This document shows positions 1-6,260 of a stretch of 7,845 nucleotides of DNA, piece by piece. Within the stretch, counting starts at the first letter, position 1. Every line of letters starts with the position of its first letter. Both the position numbers and the translations under genes were made by a program. The notes under the pieces are model-generated. The model was not told where the DNA came from. It made no database searches and worked only from the letters and a program-made list of their open reading frames with translations. This DNA is from an uncultured Polymorphobacter sp. (GTDB lineage: Bacteria; Pseudomonadota; Alphaproteobacteria; Sphingomonadales; Sphingomonadaceae), in contig CALMPZ010000354.1 of the NCBI GenBank assembly GCA_937871645.1, forward strand, positions 1 to 7,845. The letters run 5' to 3'.

Positions 1-586
1 TGGCGAGCGCCAGCGTGATCGAATGCGCCAGCGCGAACACGGGAAGCGTGTACAGCAGGGGCATGGTATCGCGCACGATGATCACCAGCGCCAGCACGAA
101 GCACAGGTGATCAAAGCCGATCAGAATGTGCTCGATGCCGAGCATGGTGTAGGTCTGCACGACCTCGAACGCGCCGGGGCTGGCCTTGACGGTGAAGTTC
201 GGATCGACCGCGAGGATGCGGTCGAGCTGGACGCTGCCGTCAGCGCGCGCCAGCCGGACAATGATGTCGGTGCGCGAATTGGGCAGGTCGGGAAAGCCGA
301 TGGTCTTGCCCTCGAGCCCGCCGGCCACATCGATGCGCCAGCGCTGCACCGCCATGCCATTGGCAAAGCTGGTGTGCTTGGGCGTCGCCGCCGTCGTGCC
401 CGCGGGGAACACCGGCTTGACCTTGAGCGTGGTGTTCTCGTCGAGCGCCGGCACCTTCCACAGCACGTCATAGGTCGTAGGTGCAGTCTGGGTGATCTGC
501 AGATAGGCGGGGCGGAATTCGTCGGCAGCTAGCGGCGCCGCCAGCACGACTAGTAGCCACAGCAGCAGCCTGGCCAACCGCGTCAT
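1..586 (-). CDS. HupE/UreJ_2-family membrane protein, 3' end outside the window
   Basis: The reading frame starts at an ATG (bases 584-586) and is open for 195 codons to the left edge, so the C-terminus is missing. Residues 1-20 are a signal peptide (MTRLAR, then a Leu/Val-rich core, cleavage near PLA-ADEF). Residues 21 to about 140 form a soluble, presumably periplasmic domain. From residue 149 the family's membrane part begins, with the motif GIEHILIGFDHLCFVLAL (150-167) and then FALAHSITLALA (184-195). These Glu/His/Asp/His positions are the conserved polar residues of HupE/UreJ-type proteins. HupE in rhizobial hydrogenase clusters is a nickel permease, but this longer subfamily with an extra exported domain has no firmly known substrate, and no hydrogenase or urease gene is visible, so a nickel role is not claimed. 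The start overlaps the stop of the isomerase gene (ATGA), with GGAG 10 nt upstream, which points to translational coupling. Confidence 0.85.
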   Translation of the reverse strand, partial: MTRLARLLLWLLVVLAAPLAADEFRPAYLQITQTAPTTYDVLWKVPALDENTTLKVKPVFPAGTTAATPKHTSFANGMAVQRWRIDVAGGLEGKTIGFPDLPNSRTDIIVRLARADGSVQLDRILAVDPNFTVKASPGAFEVVQTYTMLGIEHILIGFDHLCFVLALVIIVRDTMPLLYTLPVFALAHSITLALA

Positions 587-1422
587 GGCTTGGTCGCTCC
601 GGGCAGCTTGGCCTCGATGACGACGTCATAATCCTTGCGCAGTCGCGCCAGCGCATCGGCACGGGCGCGGATGCGTTGGTCGTTTTCCCACTCGCGCGCC
701 ACCTCGGTGCGGATGTCGGCGAGCGGCGGCAGTTGCGGCGCGGCACGCGCATCGACGCGCAGCAGATGCACCCCCATCCCCGACTGGAACGGCCCGACCC
801 AGCGGCCGACCGGCGCTGCGGCCACCTGCCGCGCGAAATCCTCGCCGAAGTCGCGCGCCACCAGGTCGAGCGCGGTGGCGTTGACATGGTCGGGCAGCAT
901 CGACGGCTGGCCGAGTTTTGCCGGATCGGCACCGCGCGCCAGTTCGGCTTGCGCGGCGGCAACGCTTTCGGGCGTCGCGACCGCCGGATCGAAATGAATC
1001 TGGTCGAAGCTGACAACCGCCGGCCGCTCGAACGCCTGCGGGTGTGCCTTGAGCCAAGCCTGCAGGTCGGCATCGGTCGGCGTGGTGCGCGCCGTCTCTT
1101 CCTCGGCCATCAAATCATATTTCTGGCGGACGCGGCGCTTGATGACCGCGTCATCCTTGTCGAGCCCGAGCGACAGGCCTTCGCGGTAGACGATCTCGTC
1201 GCGCACGAAGCCGTCGACCAGTCCGCTCAATTCGGTAGCGGACGGCGGCCGGCCCCATAGCGCCTTGTACTGCGCCGCCATGTCGTCGACGCGCGCCTGG
1301 CTGACGACAATGCGCTTGCTGCCGGAATCGCCGGGCGAGACCTGCCCGTACAGCACGAACAGCCCGAGGCCGATCAGCAGGAAGTGCAACAGCGGCTCGC
1401 GCAGAATCGTTCGGATACTCAA
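583..1422 (-). CDS. Membrane-anchored SurA/PpiC-like peptidyl-prolyl cis-trans isomerase
   Basis: This 279-aa protein is a probable periplasmic folding factor held in the inner membrane. Residues 1-10 are short and basic, residues 11-26 (LLHFLLIGLGLFVLYG) are a transmembrane anchor, residues 37-110 are a helical SurA-N-like region with many charged residues (for example GFVRDEIVYREG at 71-82), and residues 133-224 resemble the parvulin (Rotamase_2) fold. The best parvulin signature is at 204-223, PVGRWVGPF followed by SGMGVHLLRV, the equivalent of the usual 'G-x-W-x-G-P ... G-x-H-L-I-x-V'. The usual GGDLG segment of active parvulins is not recognisable, so isomerase activity may be weak and the protein could act mainly as a chaperone. 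The start is TTG (bases 1420-1422): GGGAG lies 6 nt upstream, and no in-frame ATG occurs between it and an upstream stop at 1471-1473. It is the first gene of a two-gene unit, transcribed away from the DUF3604 gene at 1589. Confidence 0.85.
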   Translation of the reverse strand: MSIRTILREPLLHFLLIGLGLFVLYGQVSPGDSGSKRIVVSQARVDDMAAQYKALWGRPPSATELSGLVDGFVRDEIVYREGLSLGLDKDDAVIKRRVRQKYDLMAEEETARTTPTDADLQAWLKAHPQAFERPAVVSFDQIHFDPAVATPESVAAAQAELARGADPAKLGQPSMLPDHVNATALDLVARDFGEDFARQVAAAPVGRWVGPFQSGMGVHLLRVDARAAPQLPPLADIRTEVAREWENDQRIRARADALARLRKDYDVVIEAKLPGATKP

Positions 1423-1428
1423 GAAAAT

Positions 1429-1433
1429 CTCCC
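1429..1433 (-). promoter_or_regulatory. Ribosome binding site deciding the TTG start of the isomerase gene
   Basis: GGGAG on the minus strand lies 6 nt before the TTG at 1422-1420. It supports the TTG as the true start, because the next in-frame ATG is after the transmembrane anchor, at codon 48. Confidence 0.6.
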
Positions 1434-1543
1434 GGCGGTAACGGTTTCGAGCCCCGAGCCGGTGCCTGTTCTAGGCGAGCCCCGCCGATAGATAAAGCGT
1501 CGATGCGGGCGCCACCTTGACCCGTCGCGCACCAGGCTTCACC

Positions 1544-1569
1544 GTTGCAGCAACGACGCAGCAAGCGTC
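1544..1569. promoter_or_regulatory. Two adjacent perfect dyads, possible operator
   Basis: GTTGC-A-GCAAC (1544-1554) is a perfect 5-1-5 palindrome. It shares its last base with the flank of a second perfect inverted repeat, GACGC-AGCAA-GCGTC (1555-1569). They sit between the candidate promoter and the ribosome site of the first DUF3604 gene, where a repressor site or a leader RNA hairpin would act. Which protein would bind, if any, cannot be told from the sequence. Confidence 0.35.
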
Positions 1570-1574
1570 ACGCC

Positions 1575-1581
1575 GGGGGAG
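1575..1581 (+). promoter_or_regulatory. Ribosome binding site of the first DUF3604 gene
   Basis: GGGGGAG ends 7 nt before the ATG at 1589. This strong site, plus the signal-like sequence that follows the ATG, selects this start over an in-frame TTG at 1517. Confidence 0.6.
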
Positions 1582-1588
1582 TTTGAGC

Positions 1589-3493
1589 ATGCGGGTTTCG
1601 TTTGGAATGGTGTTGCTGGCGGGTGTCAGCGTTGCCGCGGTGACGGCGCTGTGGCTGCCACCGGTGACGGCACCGGTGGCGGCGACCAGTGCTGCGCCGG
1701 GGCTGGCGCGCGGCACCTATCTGCCCGATGCCGAACGCAAGTATCCGACGCGCGTGCTGTGGGGCGACGAGCATCTCCACACCGGCTGGTCGGGCGATGC
1801 CTCGCTCGGCGGCACGACGCTGACGCCCGAAGATGCAGTGCGCTTCGCGCGCGGCGAAACCGTCAAGTCGAGCAGCGGTCAGGACGCCAAGCTCGACGTG
1901 CCGCTCGACTGGCTGGCGGTGACCGACCACAGCGACGGTTATGGCACCGCCAGCGAACTGCGCGCCGGCAACCCCGAAATGCTCGCCGACCCGACGGCGA
2001 AGCGCTGGGCCGCAATGACCGCCGCCGGCGGCGCGCAGGCGCGTGCGGCGCAGCTCGAGGCGATCAAGGCGCAGGCCGACGGCACGCTGCCCAAGATCAT
2101 GATGGACCCCAAGTGGATGAAACAGGCCTGGGCGAAATCGATCGCCATCATGGACAACTACAACGAGCCCGGCCGCTTCACCGCGCTGATCGGCTATGAA
2201 TGGACGTCGAACGGCGGCAACGGCGACAACCTCCACCGCAACCTGATTTTCCGCGACGGCGCCGACAAGGCCGGGCAGGTGCGGCCGCTGACCACCTTCG
2301 AAACCGAAAACCCGTCGGGGTTGTGGAAGTGGATGGCGGGTTATGAGGAAAAGACCGGCGGGCAGATTCTGGCGATTCCGCACAACGGCAATCTGTCGAA
2401 CGGCCGCATGTTCGAGGACCAGCAATATCGCGGCCAGCCGATCACCCGCGAATGGGCCGAAATGCGCGCGCGCTGGGAACCGCTGTACGAATATTTCCAG
2501 TTCAAGGGCGCCAGCGAAGCGCACCCGTCGCTGTCACCGACCGACGAGTTCGCCAATTTCGAAATCTGGGACACCGCCAACCTTACCGGCACGGCCAAGC
2601 AGCCGGGCATGGTGGCGGGTGAGTATGCGCGCGCCGGGCTGGAGCGCGGGCTGGTCATCGGCGCCCGCGTCGGCGCCAATCCGTTCAAGTTCGGCGCCGC
2701 TGGCGGCACCGACTCGCACACCGGGCTGAGCACGGTCGCAGAGAATAACTATTGGGCCAAGGGCGCCCCCGCCGCCGGCACCTGGAACGCCGTCCACCGC
2801 AAGGAAGACAGCGGCTATGTCCGCCGCAGCTGGACACAGGCAGCGCAGGGCGTCACCGGCGTCTGGGCGGCGGCGAACACCCGCGACGCCATCTGGGACG
2901 CGATGAAGCGCAAGGAAACCTATGCCTCGTCAGGCCCGCGCATCACCTTGCGCTTCTTCGGTGGCTACGGCTTTGCCGCTGCCGACGCGCGCGCCGACCG
3001 GCTGGTAGCAGTGGGCTATGCCAAGGGCGTGCCGATGGGCGGCGATCTCAAGCCGGTCGCGGGCGCAGTGCCGACCTTCCTCGTCGCGGCGATGAAGGAC
3101 CCGCGCGGCGCCAACCTCGACCGCGTGCAAGTCATCAAGGGCTGGCTCGATGCCGATGGCAAGCCGCGCGAAGCCATTTTCGACGTCGTCTGGAGCAGCC
3201 CGGCCAAGCGCAAGCCCGTCGCCGGCAAGCTGCCGCCGGTCGGCGACACCGTCGACGTCGCCAACGCCAGCTACCGCAACTCGATCGGCGCCAGCGAACT
3301 CGTCGGCAGCTTCCGCGACCCCGGGTTCGACCCGCGCCAGCGCGCATTTTACTACGCCCGCGCCATCGAAATCCCGACCCCGCGCTGGACCGCCTATGAC
3401 GCCAAGCGCTTCAAGGTGAAGATGGCGCCCGAAGTGACGATGAAGCTGCAGGAGCGCGCGGTGTCGTCGCCGATCTGGTATACGCCGGCCTGA
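1589..3493 (+). CDS. DUF3604 family protein, exported PHP-like metal-dependent hydrolase (paralogue 1)
   Basis: This 634-aa protein matches the DUF3604 family (PF12228) in length and motifs. Residues 1 to about 35 are an export signal (MR, then a hydrophobic stretch, then Ala/Pro/Thr-rich), either a cleaved signal peptide near ATSA or an uncleaved anchor. Likely metal ligands resemble the order found in PHP-type phosphoesterases: WGDEHLHTGWS (His62, His64), AVTDHSD (Asp113, His114), EWTSN plus LHR (Glu204, His216), IPHNGN (His265) and GTDSHTG (Asp375, His377). The C-terminus carries YYARAIEIPTPRW and ERAVSSPIWY, also strongly kept in the second copy. The PHP assignment is inference from motif order; no substrate is known for the family to my knowledge. 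It is divergent from the isomerase/HupE-like unit and ends 3 nt from the convergent Crp/Fnr gene, with no room for an intergenic terminator. Confidence 0.88.
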   Translation: MRVSFGMVLLAGVSVAAVTALWLPPVTAPVAATSAAPGLARGTYLPDAERKYPTRVLWGDEHLHTGWSGDASLGGTTLTPEDAVRFARGETVKSSSGQDAKLDVPLDWLAVTDHSDGYGTASELRAGNPEMLADPTAKRWAAMTAAGGAQARAAQLEAIKAQADGTLPKIMMDPKWMKQAWAKSIAIMDNYNEPGRFTALIGYEWTSNGGNGDNLHRNLIFRDGADKAGQVRPLTTFETENPSGLWKWMAGYEEKTGGQILAIPHNGNLSNGRMFEDQQYRGQPITREWAEMRARWEPLYEYFQFKGASEAHPSLSPTDEFANFEIWDTANLTGTAKQPGMVAGEYARAGLERGLVIGARVGANPFKFGAAGGTDSHTGLSTVAENNYWAKGAPAAGTWNAVHRKEDSGYVRRSWTQAAQGVTGVWAAANTRDAIWDAMKRKETYASSGPRITLRFFGGYGFAAADARADRLVAVGYAKGVPMGGDLKPVAGAVPTFLVAAMKDPRGANLDRVQVIKGWLDADGKPREAIFDVVWSSPAKRKPVAGKLPPVGDTVDVANASYRNSIGASELVGSFRDPGFDPRQRAFYYARAIEIPTPRWTAYDAKRFKVKMAPEVTMKLQERAVSSPIWYTPA

Positions 3494-3496
3494 GCC

Positions 3497-4183
3497 TCAG
3501 CCGCCGTCGGCAATCGCGCGCAGCGCCGCAGCATCGCGGATAGTGAGGCTGCGGTAGCCGATCGCCAACAGCCCGCAGGCTTCGAGGTCGCGCAGTATCG
3601 CGCCCGCCGGATGCCGTGACAGATTGGCGGCAGCGGCGATCTGGTCCTGTGTGAAGACGATGCTCACCGGCGCTTCAGGGTCATTCCAACGGCAGTTGCC
3701 GAGACGCAGCAGCACCGCAACGACGCGGCGCCGCGGGTCGCGGATCAGCAGGTCACCGGCTGCGCCGCCGTAACGGAACGTCAGCGCCACCGCGAGCGCA
3801 CCGATACATTGCCACCATGCCGGGTGCGCTTCGAGCAGCGCCAGCAACCGCACCTGCGGCAGTTGGGCAATCAGCGACGGCAGCCGCGCCACGCAATCGC
3901 CCGCGCGCGTCTGGCCGAAAATCGGCCCGATCCCCGCCCATTGCCCCGGCAGGTAGATGTCGCCCAGCGGCGTATCAGGGGCACTGACGGCGCTCGCCAC
4001 GTCGACTTGGCCGCGCGCCAGTCCCCAAATACCGCCAGCGGCATCGCCGCCAATATTGAACGTGGTCCCGATGTCGATTTCGCGCCATTGCGCCGCGTCG
4101 AGCAACGCCTGTGCGAAATCCGCCGGCTGCGCGGCGAGCCACGGTGACCGCCGCAACGTTTCGGCTTCGGCTGGCAAGGTCAT
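3497..4183 (-). CDS. Crp/Fnr-family transcriptional regulator
   Basis: This 228-aa protein has the Crp/Fnr layout. Residues 1 to about 115 are a beta-roll sensor domain, about 120-160 a long helix for dimerisation, and 177-205 the winged helix-turn-helix (FTQDQIAAAANLSRHPAGAI, then LRDLEACGLL, recognition helix around NLSRHPAGAILRDLE). The phosphate-binding cassette is poor: where CRP has G-E-L and R-S, this protein has LPGQWAGIGPIFGQTRAG, lacking the conserved Glu, so cAMP binding looks unlikely. There is no N-terminal Cys cluster as in FNR. Its ligand is therefore unknown. The start is an ATG with only a weak GGGTG upstream. It is divergent from the lipoprotein DUF3604 gene (118 bp between starts), making that gene and itself the most likely targets, and convergent with the first DUF3604 gene. 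Confidence 0.85.
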   Translation of the reverse strand: MTLPAEAETLRRSPWLAAQPADFAQALLDAAQWREIDIGTTFNIGGDAAGGIWGLARGQVDVASAVSAPDTPLGDIYLPGQWAGIGPIFGQTRAGDCVARLPSLIAQLPQVRLLALLEAHPAWWQCIGALAVALTFRYGGAAGDLLIRDPRRRVVAVLLRLGNCRWNDPEAPVSIVFTQDQIAAAANLSRHPAGAILRDLEACGLLAIGYRSLTIRDAAALRAIADGG

Positions 4184-4301
4184 GCGCGCACCCGTTCAAA
4201 AATCTGAATCCAAGCGCAACAGATTGGCCATAGCAATACAATTGGCAAGTCGGGGTCGTGGTAAGCTGGCTCAACATTGTGGGGATGCAAGGACAATGGC
4301 G
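4184..4301. promoter_or_regulatory. Divergent control region between the Crp/Fnr gene and the second DUF3604 gene
   Basis: This 118-bp stretch is more AT-rich than its surroundings. It contains TACAAT (4237-4242), one base from the -10 consensus on the plus strand, without a good -35 at the normal distance. ATTGGC is repeated directly at 4223-4228 and 4241-4246 (18 bp apart), and GCCA/TGGC (4227-4230 and 4243-4246) form a spaced dyad. TTG-N7-CAA (4224-4236) resembles an FNR-type half-site pair but has one base too few between the halves. These are candidates for binding by the adjacent regulator, not established sites. Confidence 0.4.
4289..4293 (+). promoter_or_regulatory. Ribosome binding site of the second DUF3604 gene
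   Basis: AAGGA ends 8 nt before the ATG at 4302 and only 2 nt before the ATG at 4296, which favours 4302. A third ATG at 4305 is 11 nt away and is also possible. Confidence 0.5.
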
Positions 4302-6185
4302 ATGATGAAATCGGCAATGACGGCACTGTTGCTCGGCGCCAGCATTTTGACGCTCGCGAGCTGTTCGAAAAAGGCCGAGACACCCGGCAAGACCGAGGTC
4401 GCTGCGACCGCCATCGCCGGCGAGAACGAGGCCGAGGCGGCGCTCCCCGCCAACCCCGACCGCAACGCCTATTTCGGCAATGTCCACGTCCACACCGGCT
4501 ACTCGTTCGACGCGCTGACCAACGGCAGCAAGACCAAACCCGAAGACGCCTATGCCTGGGCGCAGGGCAAGGAGATCACCAACAGCGGCATCGGCGGCAA
4601 GATCCAGATCGTCACGCCGCTCGATTTCTACATGGTGTCCGAACACGCCGAGTTCATGGGCGTCTTCAACCAGATGTCGAACCCCGCCAGCCCGCTGAGC
4701 AAGCTGCCGATTGCGGCGCGCATCACCTCGACCGATACCAACACCGCGCTGCAGGCATTTGCTGAAGTCCTGCGCGACCTGAGCGCCGGCAAGATCGATC
4801 CGGCGTTCACTGACCCGGTGCTGGCCAAGTCGGTGTGGGCCGAAATCGTCAAGGCTGCCGATGCCAACTACCAGCCCGGCAAGTTCACCACCTTCGCCGG
4901 CTTCGAATGGACGTCGAACCCGCAAAAGCGCAACCTGCACCGCGTCGTGATGTTCCGCGATACCGCGCATCTGCCCGATCTGGTGCTGTCGTCGCTCGAA
5001 TCGGAAGACCCCGAAACGCTGTGGGCGTGGATGGCCAAGCAGCGCGACAACGGCGCGACGCTGTTCGCGATTCCGCACAACGGCAACGCCAGTGACGGCC
5101 GGATGTTCGAGCTGACCAAGTTCGACGGCAAGCCGATCGACGCCGCGTATAACGCGACGCGCGCCAAGAACGAGCCGCTGTACGAACTCTCGCAGGTCAA
5201 GGGCACGTCGGAGACCTGGCCGACGCTGTCGCCGAACGACGAATTCGCCGGTTTCGAACAGTGGAACTACACACTGTCGGCGGATTCGCAGCGCCCGACA
5301 AAACACCGCGGCAGCTTCGTGCGGCAAGCCTTGCTCGATGGTCTGGCGCAGGACGCGGCGGGCAACGGCAACCCGTTCAAATACGGCCTCATCGGCGACA
5401 GTGACACGCACAACGCCGCCGGTACCAACGAGGAATTCAACAACACCGGCAAGTTCGCGCACGAGAACGACCCGCGCTTCGCCTTGAACGGCGTCAAGGG
5501 CATGCCCGAAGCCCAGATCCAGCAGATCCGCGAGTTCAGTTCGGGCGGGCTTGCCGGTGTCTGGGCCGAAAAGAACACGCGTGGCGCGATCTACGACGCG
5601 ATGCAGCGCAAGGAGACCTTCGGCACCTCGGGCACGATGATCAAGGTGCGCTTCTTCGGCGGCTGGGACTTTGCGCCGGGCGATGTCACCGCCAGCGATT
5701 TCGTCCAGCGCGGCTACAAGCGCGGCGTGCCGATGGGCAGCGACCTCAAGGGGAGTGGAAAGGCGCCGACGTTCATGGTCACCGCGCTCAAGGACCCCAA
5801 AAGCGGCAATCTCGACCGCGTCCAGATCGTCAAGGGCTGGGTCGATGCCAAGGGCGCGCAGCATGAGAAAATCTATGACGTCGCCTGGAGCGGCGCGCGC
5901 CAACCCGACGCCGCCGGCAAGCTGCCCGCGGTCGGCAACACCGTCGATCTGAAGACCGGCAAATACGCCAACAGCATCGGCAGCGCGTCGCTCGCCAGCA
6001 CCTGGACCGACCCCGAATTCGACCCCAAGGTGCGCGCCTTCTACTATGCCCGCGTCCTCGAAATCCCGACGCCGCGCTGGAGCACGATTGCTGCAGCCAA
6101 GCTCGGCGTACCGATCCCGGGCAAACTGCCGGTCAGCATCCAGGAACGCGCGTGGAGCTCGCCGATCTGGTACCAGCCGGGCTGA
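4302..6185 (+). CDS. DUF3604 family protein, predicted lipoprotein PHP-like hydrolase (paralogue 2)
   Basis: This 627-aa protein is the paralogue of the product of 1589-3493, alignable from the first metal motif to the end. It starts MMKSAMTALLLGASI and has a lipobox LASC (18-21), so Cys21 should be lipidated; the next residue is Ser, which in the E. coli Lol rule favours the outer membrane. Residues 22 to about 55 are an Ala/Glu-rich linker. Putative metal motifs are NVHVHTGYS (His62, His64), MVSEHAEF (Glu114, His115), EWTSN plus LHR (Glu202, His213), IPHNGN (His259) and GDSDTH (Asp366, Asp368, His370). Motif II is SEH rather than the TDH of paralogue 1. The C-terminus again has YYARVLEIPTPRW and ERAWSSPIWY. 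Starts at 4296 or 4305 would change only the extreme N-terminus. The enzymatic role is inferred; the family has no assigned substrate that I know of. Confidence 0.88.
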   Translation: MMKSAMTALLLGASILTLASCSKKAETPGKTEVAATAIAGENEAEAALPANPDRNAYFGNVHVHTGYSFDALTNGSKTKPEDAYAWAQGKEITNSGIGGKIQIVTPLDFYMVSEHAEFMGVFNQMSNPASPLSKLPIAARITSTDTNTALQAFAEVLRDLSAGKIDPAFTDPVLAKSVWAEIVKAADANYQPGKFTTFAGFEWTSNPQKRNLHRVVMFRDTAHLPDLVLSSLESEDPETLWAWMAKQRDNGATLFAIPHNGNASDGRMFELTKFDGKPIDAAYNATRAKNEPLYELSQVKGTSETWPTLSPNDEFAGFEQWNYTLSADSQRPTKHRGSFVRQALLDGLAQDAAGNGNPFKYGLIGDSDTHNAAGTNEEFNNTGKFAHENDPRFALNGVKGMPEAQIQQIREFSSGGLAGVWAEKNTRGAIYDAMQRKETFGTSGTMIKVRFFGGWDFAPGDVTASDFVQRGYKRGVPMGSDLKGSGKAPTFMVTALKDPKSGNLDRVQIVKGWVDAKGAQHEKIYDVAWSGARQPDAAGKLPAVGNTVDLKTGKYANSIGSASLASTWTDPEFDPKVRAFYYARVLEIPTPRWSTIAAAKLGVPIPGKLPVSIQERAWSSPIWYQPG

Positions 6186-6212
6186 GGGGATTTACGGAGA
6201 TGACGCGGCGGC

Positions 6213-6240
6213 GCGAATGGGGTCTATGACACCCATCCGC
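6213..6240 (+). other. Imperfect stem-loop after the second DUF3604 gene
   Basis: GCG-A-ATGGG-GTC, loop TAT, GAC-A-CCCAT-C-CGC: three paired segments (3, 5 and 3 bp) interrupted by one A·C mismatch and one bulged A. It lies in the 75-bp gap before the DsbA-like gene. There is no T-run after it, so it is not a standard intrinsic terminator; it could slow or protect the transcript end or belong to the next gene's leader. Confidence 0.3.
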
Positions 6241-6260
6241 CACCACATCCGGGCCGCGTC

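Larger units (their letters stand above)
1423..1588. promoter_or_regulatory. Divergent control region between the isomerase unit and the first DUF3604 gene
   Basis: This 166-bp gap must hold the promoters of both divergent units. On the plus strand TTGACCC (1517-1523) is followed after 12 nt by GCTTCACC (1536-1543). The spacing fits the alphaproteobacterial housekeeping pattern (TTGAC, 10-14 nt, GCTAnAwC), but the second element is only a partial match. No convincing minus-strand promoter was seen; an AT-rich patch (GATAGATAAAG, 1489-1499) is the only weak candidate. Two dyads lie just downstream of the plus-strand candidate and are listed separately. The promoter assignment is inference. Confidence 0.4.

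Noticed and set aside
1..586. Calling the HupE-like protein a nickel permease
   Set aside because: No hydrogenase, urease or other nickel gene is in the window, the protein has an extra exported domain, and its C-terminal half is missing.
676..1260. 194-codon plus-strand frame opposite the isomerase gene
   Set aside because: No motif, no export signal, antisense to a recognisable SurA/parvulin-like protein.
1517..1588. TTG start 24 codons upstream of the first DUF3604 gene
   Set aside because: It has no ribosome site and would place an unrelated basic stretch before a good signal sequence; the ATG at 1589 has GGGGGAG 7 nt upstream.
1568..2524. 318-codon minus-strand frame opposite the first DUF3604 gene
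   Set aside because: Mirror-frame composition, no domain, and it would overlap the metal-site half of a clearly conserved gene.
3481..3505. Bidirectional terminator between the two convergent genes
   Set aside because: CTGAG-C-CTCAG at 3489-3499 is a palindrome with a 1-nt centre, too tight to form a hairpin, and no T-run follows on either strand.
3957..4301. N-terminal extension of the second DUF3604 protein by 115 codons
   Set aside because: It would overlap the regulator gene and bury the lipoprotein signal in the middle of the protein; the ATG cluster at 4296-4305 with AAGGA explains the start.
3975..5903. 642-codon open frame on the minus strand opposite the second DUF3604 gene and part of the regulator
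   Set aside because: It is antisense to two well-supported genes, has no recognisable motif or ribosome site, and is rich in Arg/Ala/Val/Gly as expected of a stop-free mirror frame in high-GC DNA.
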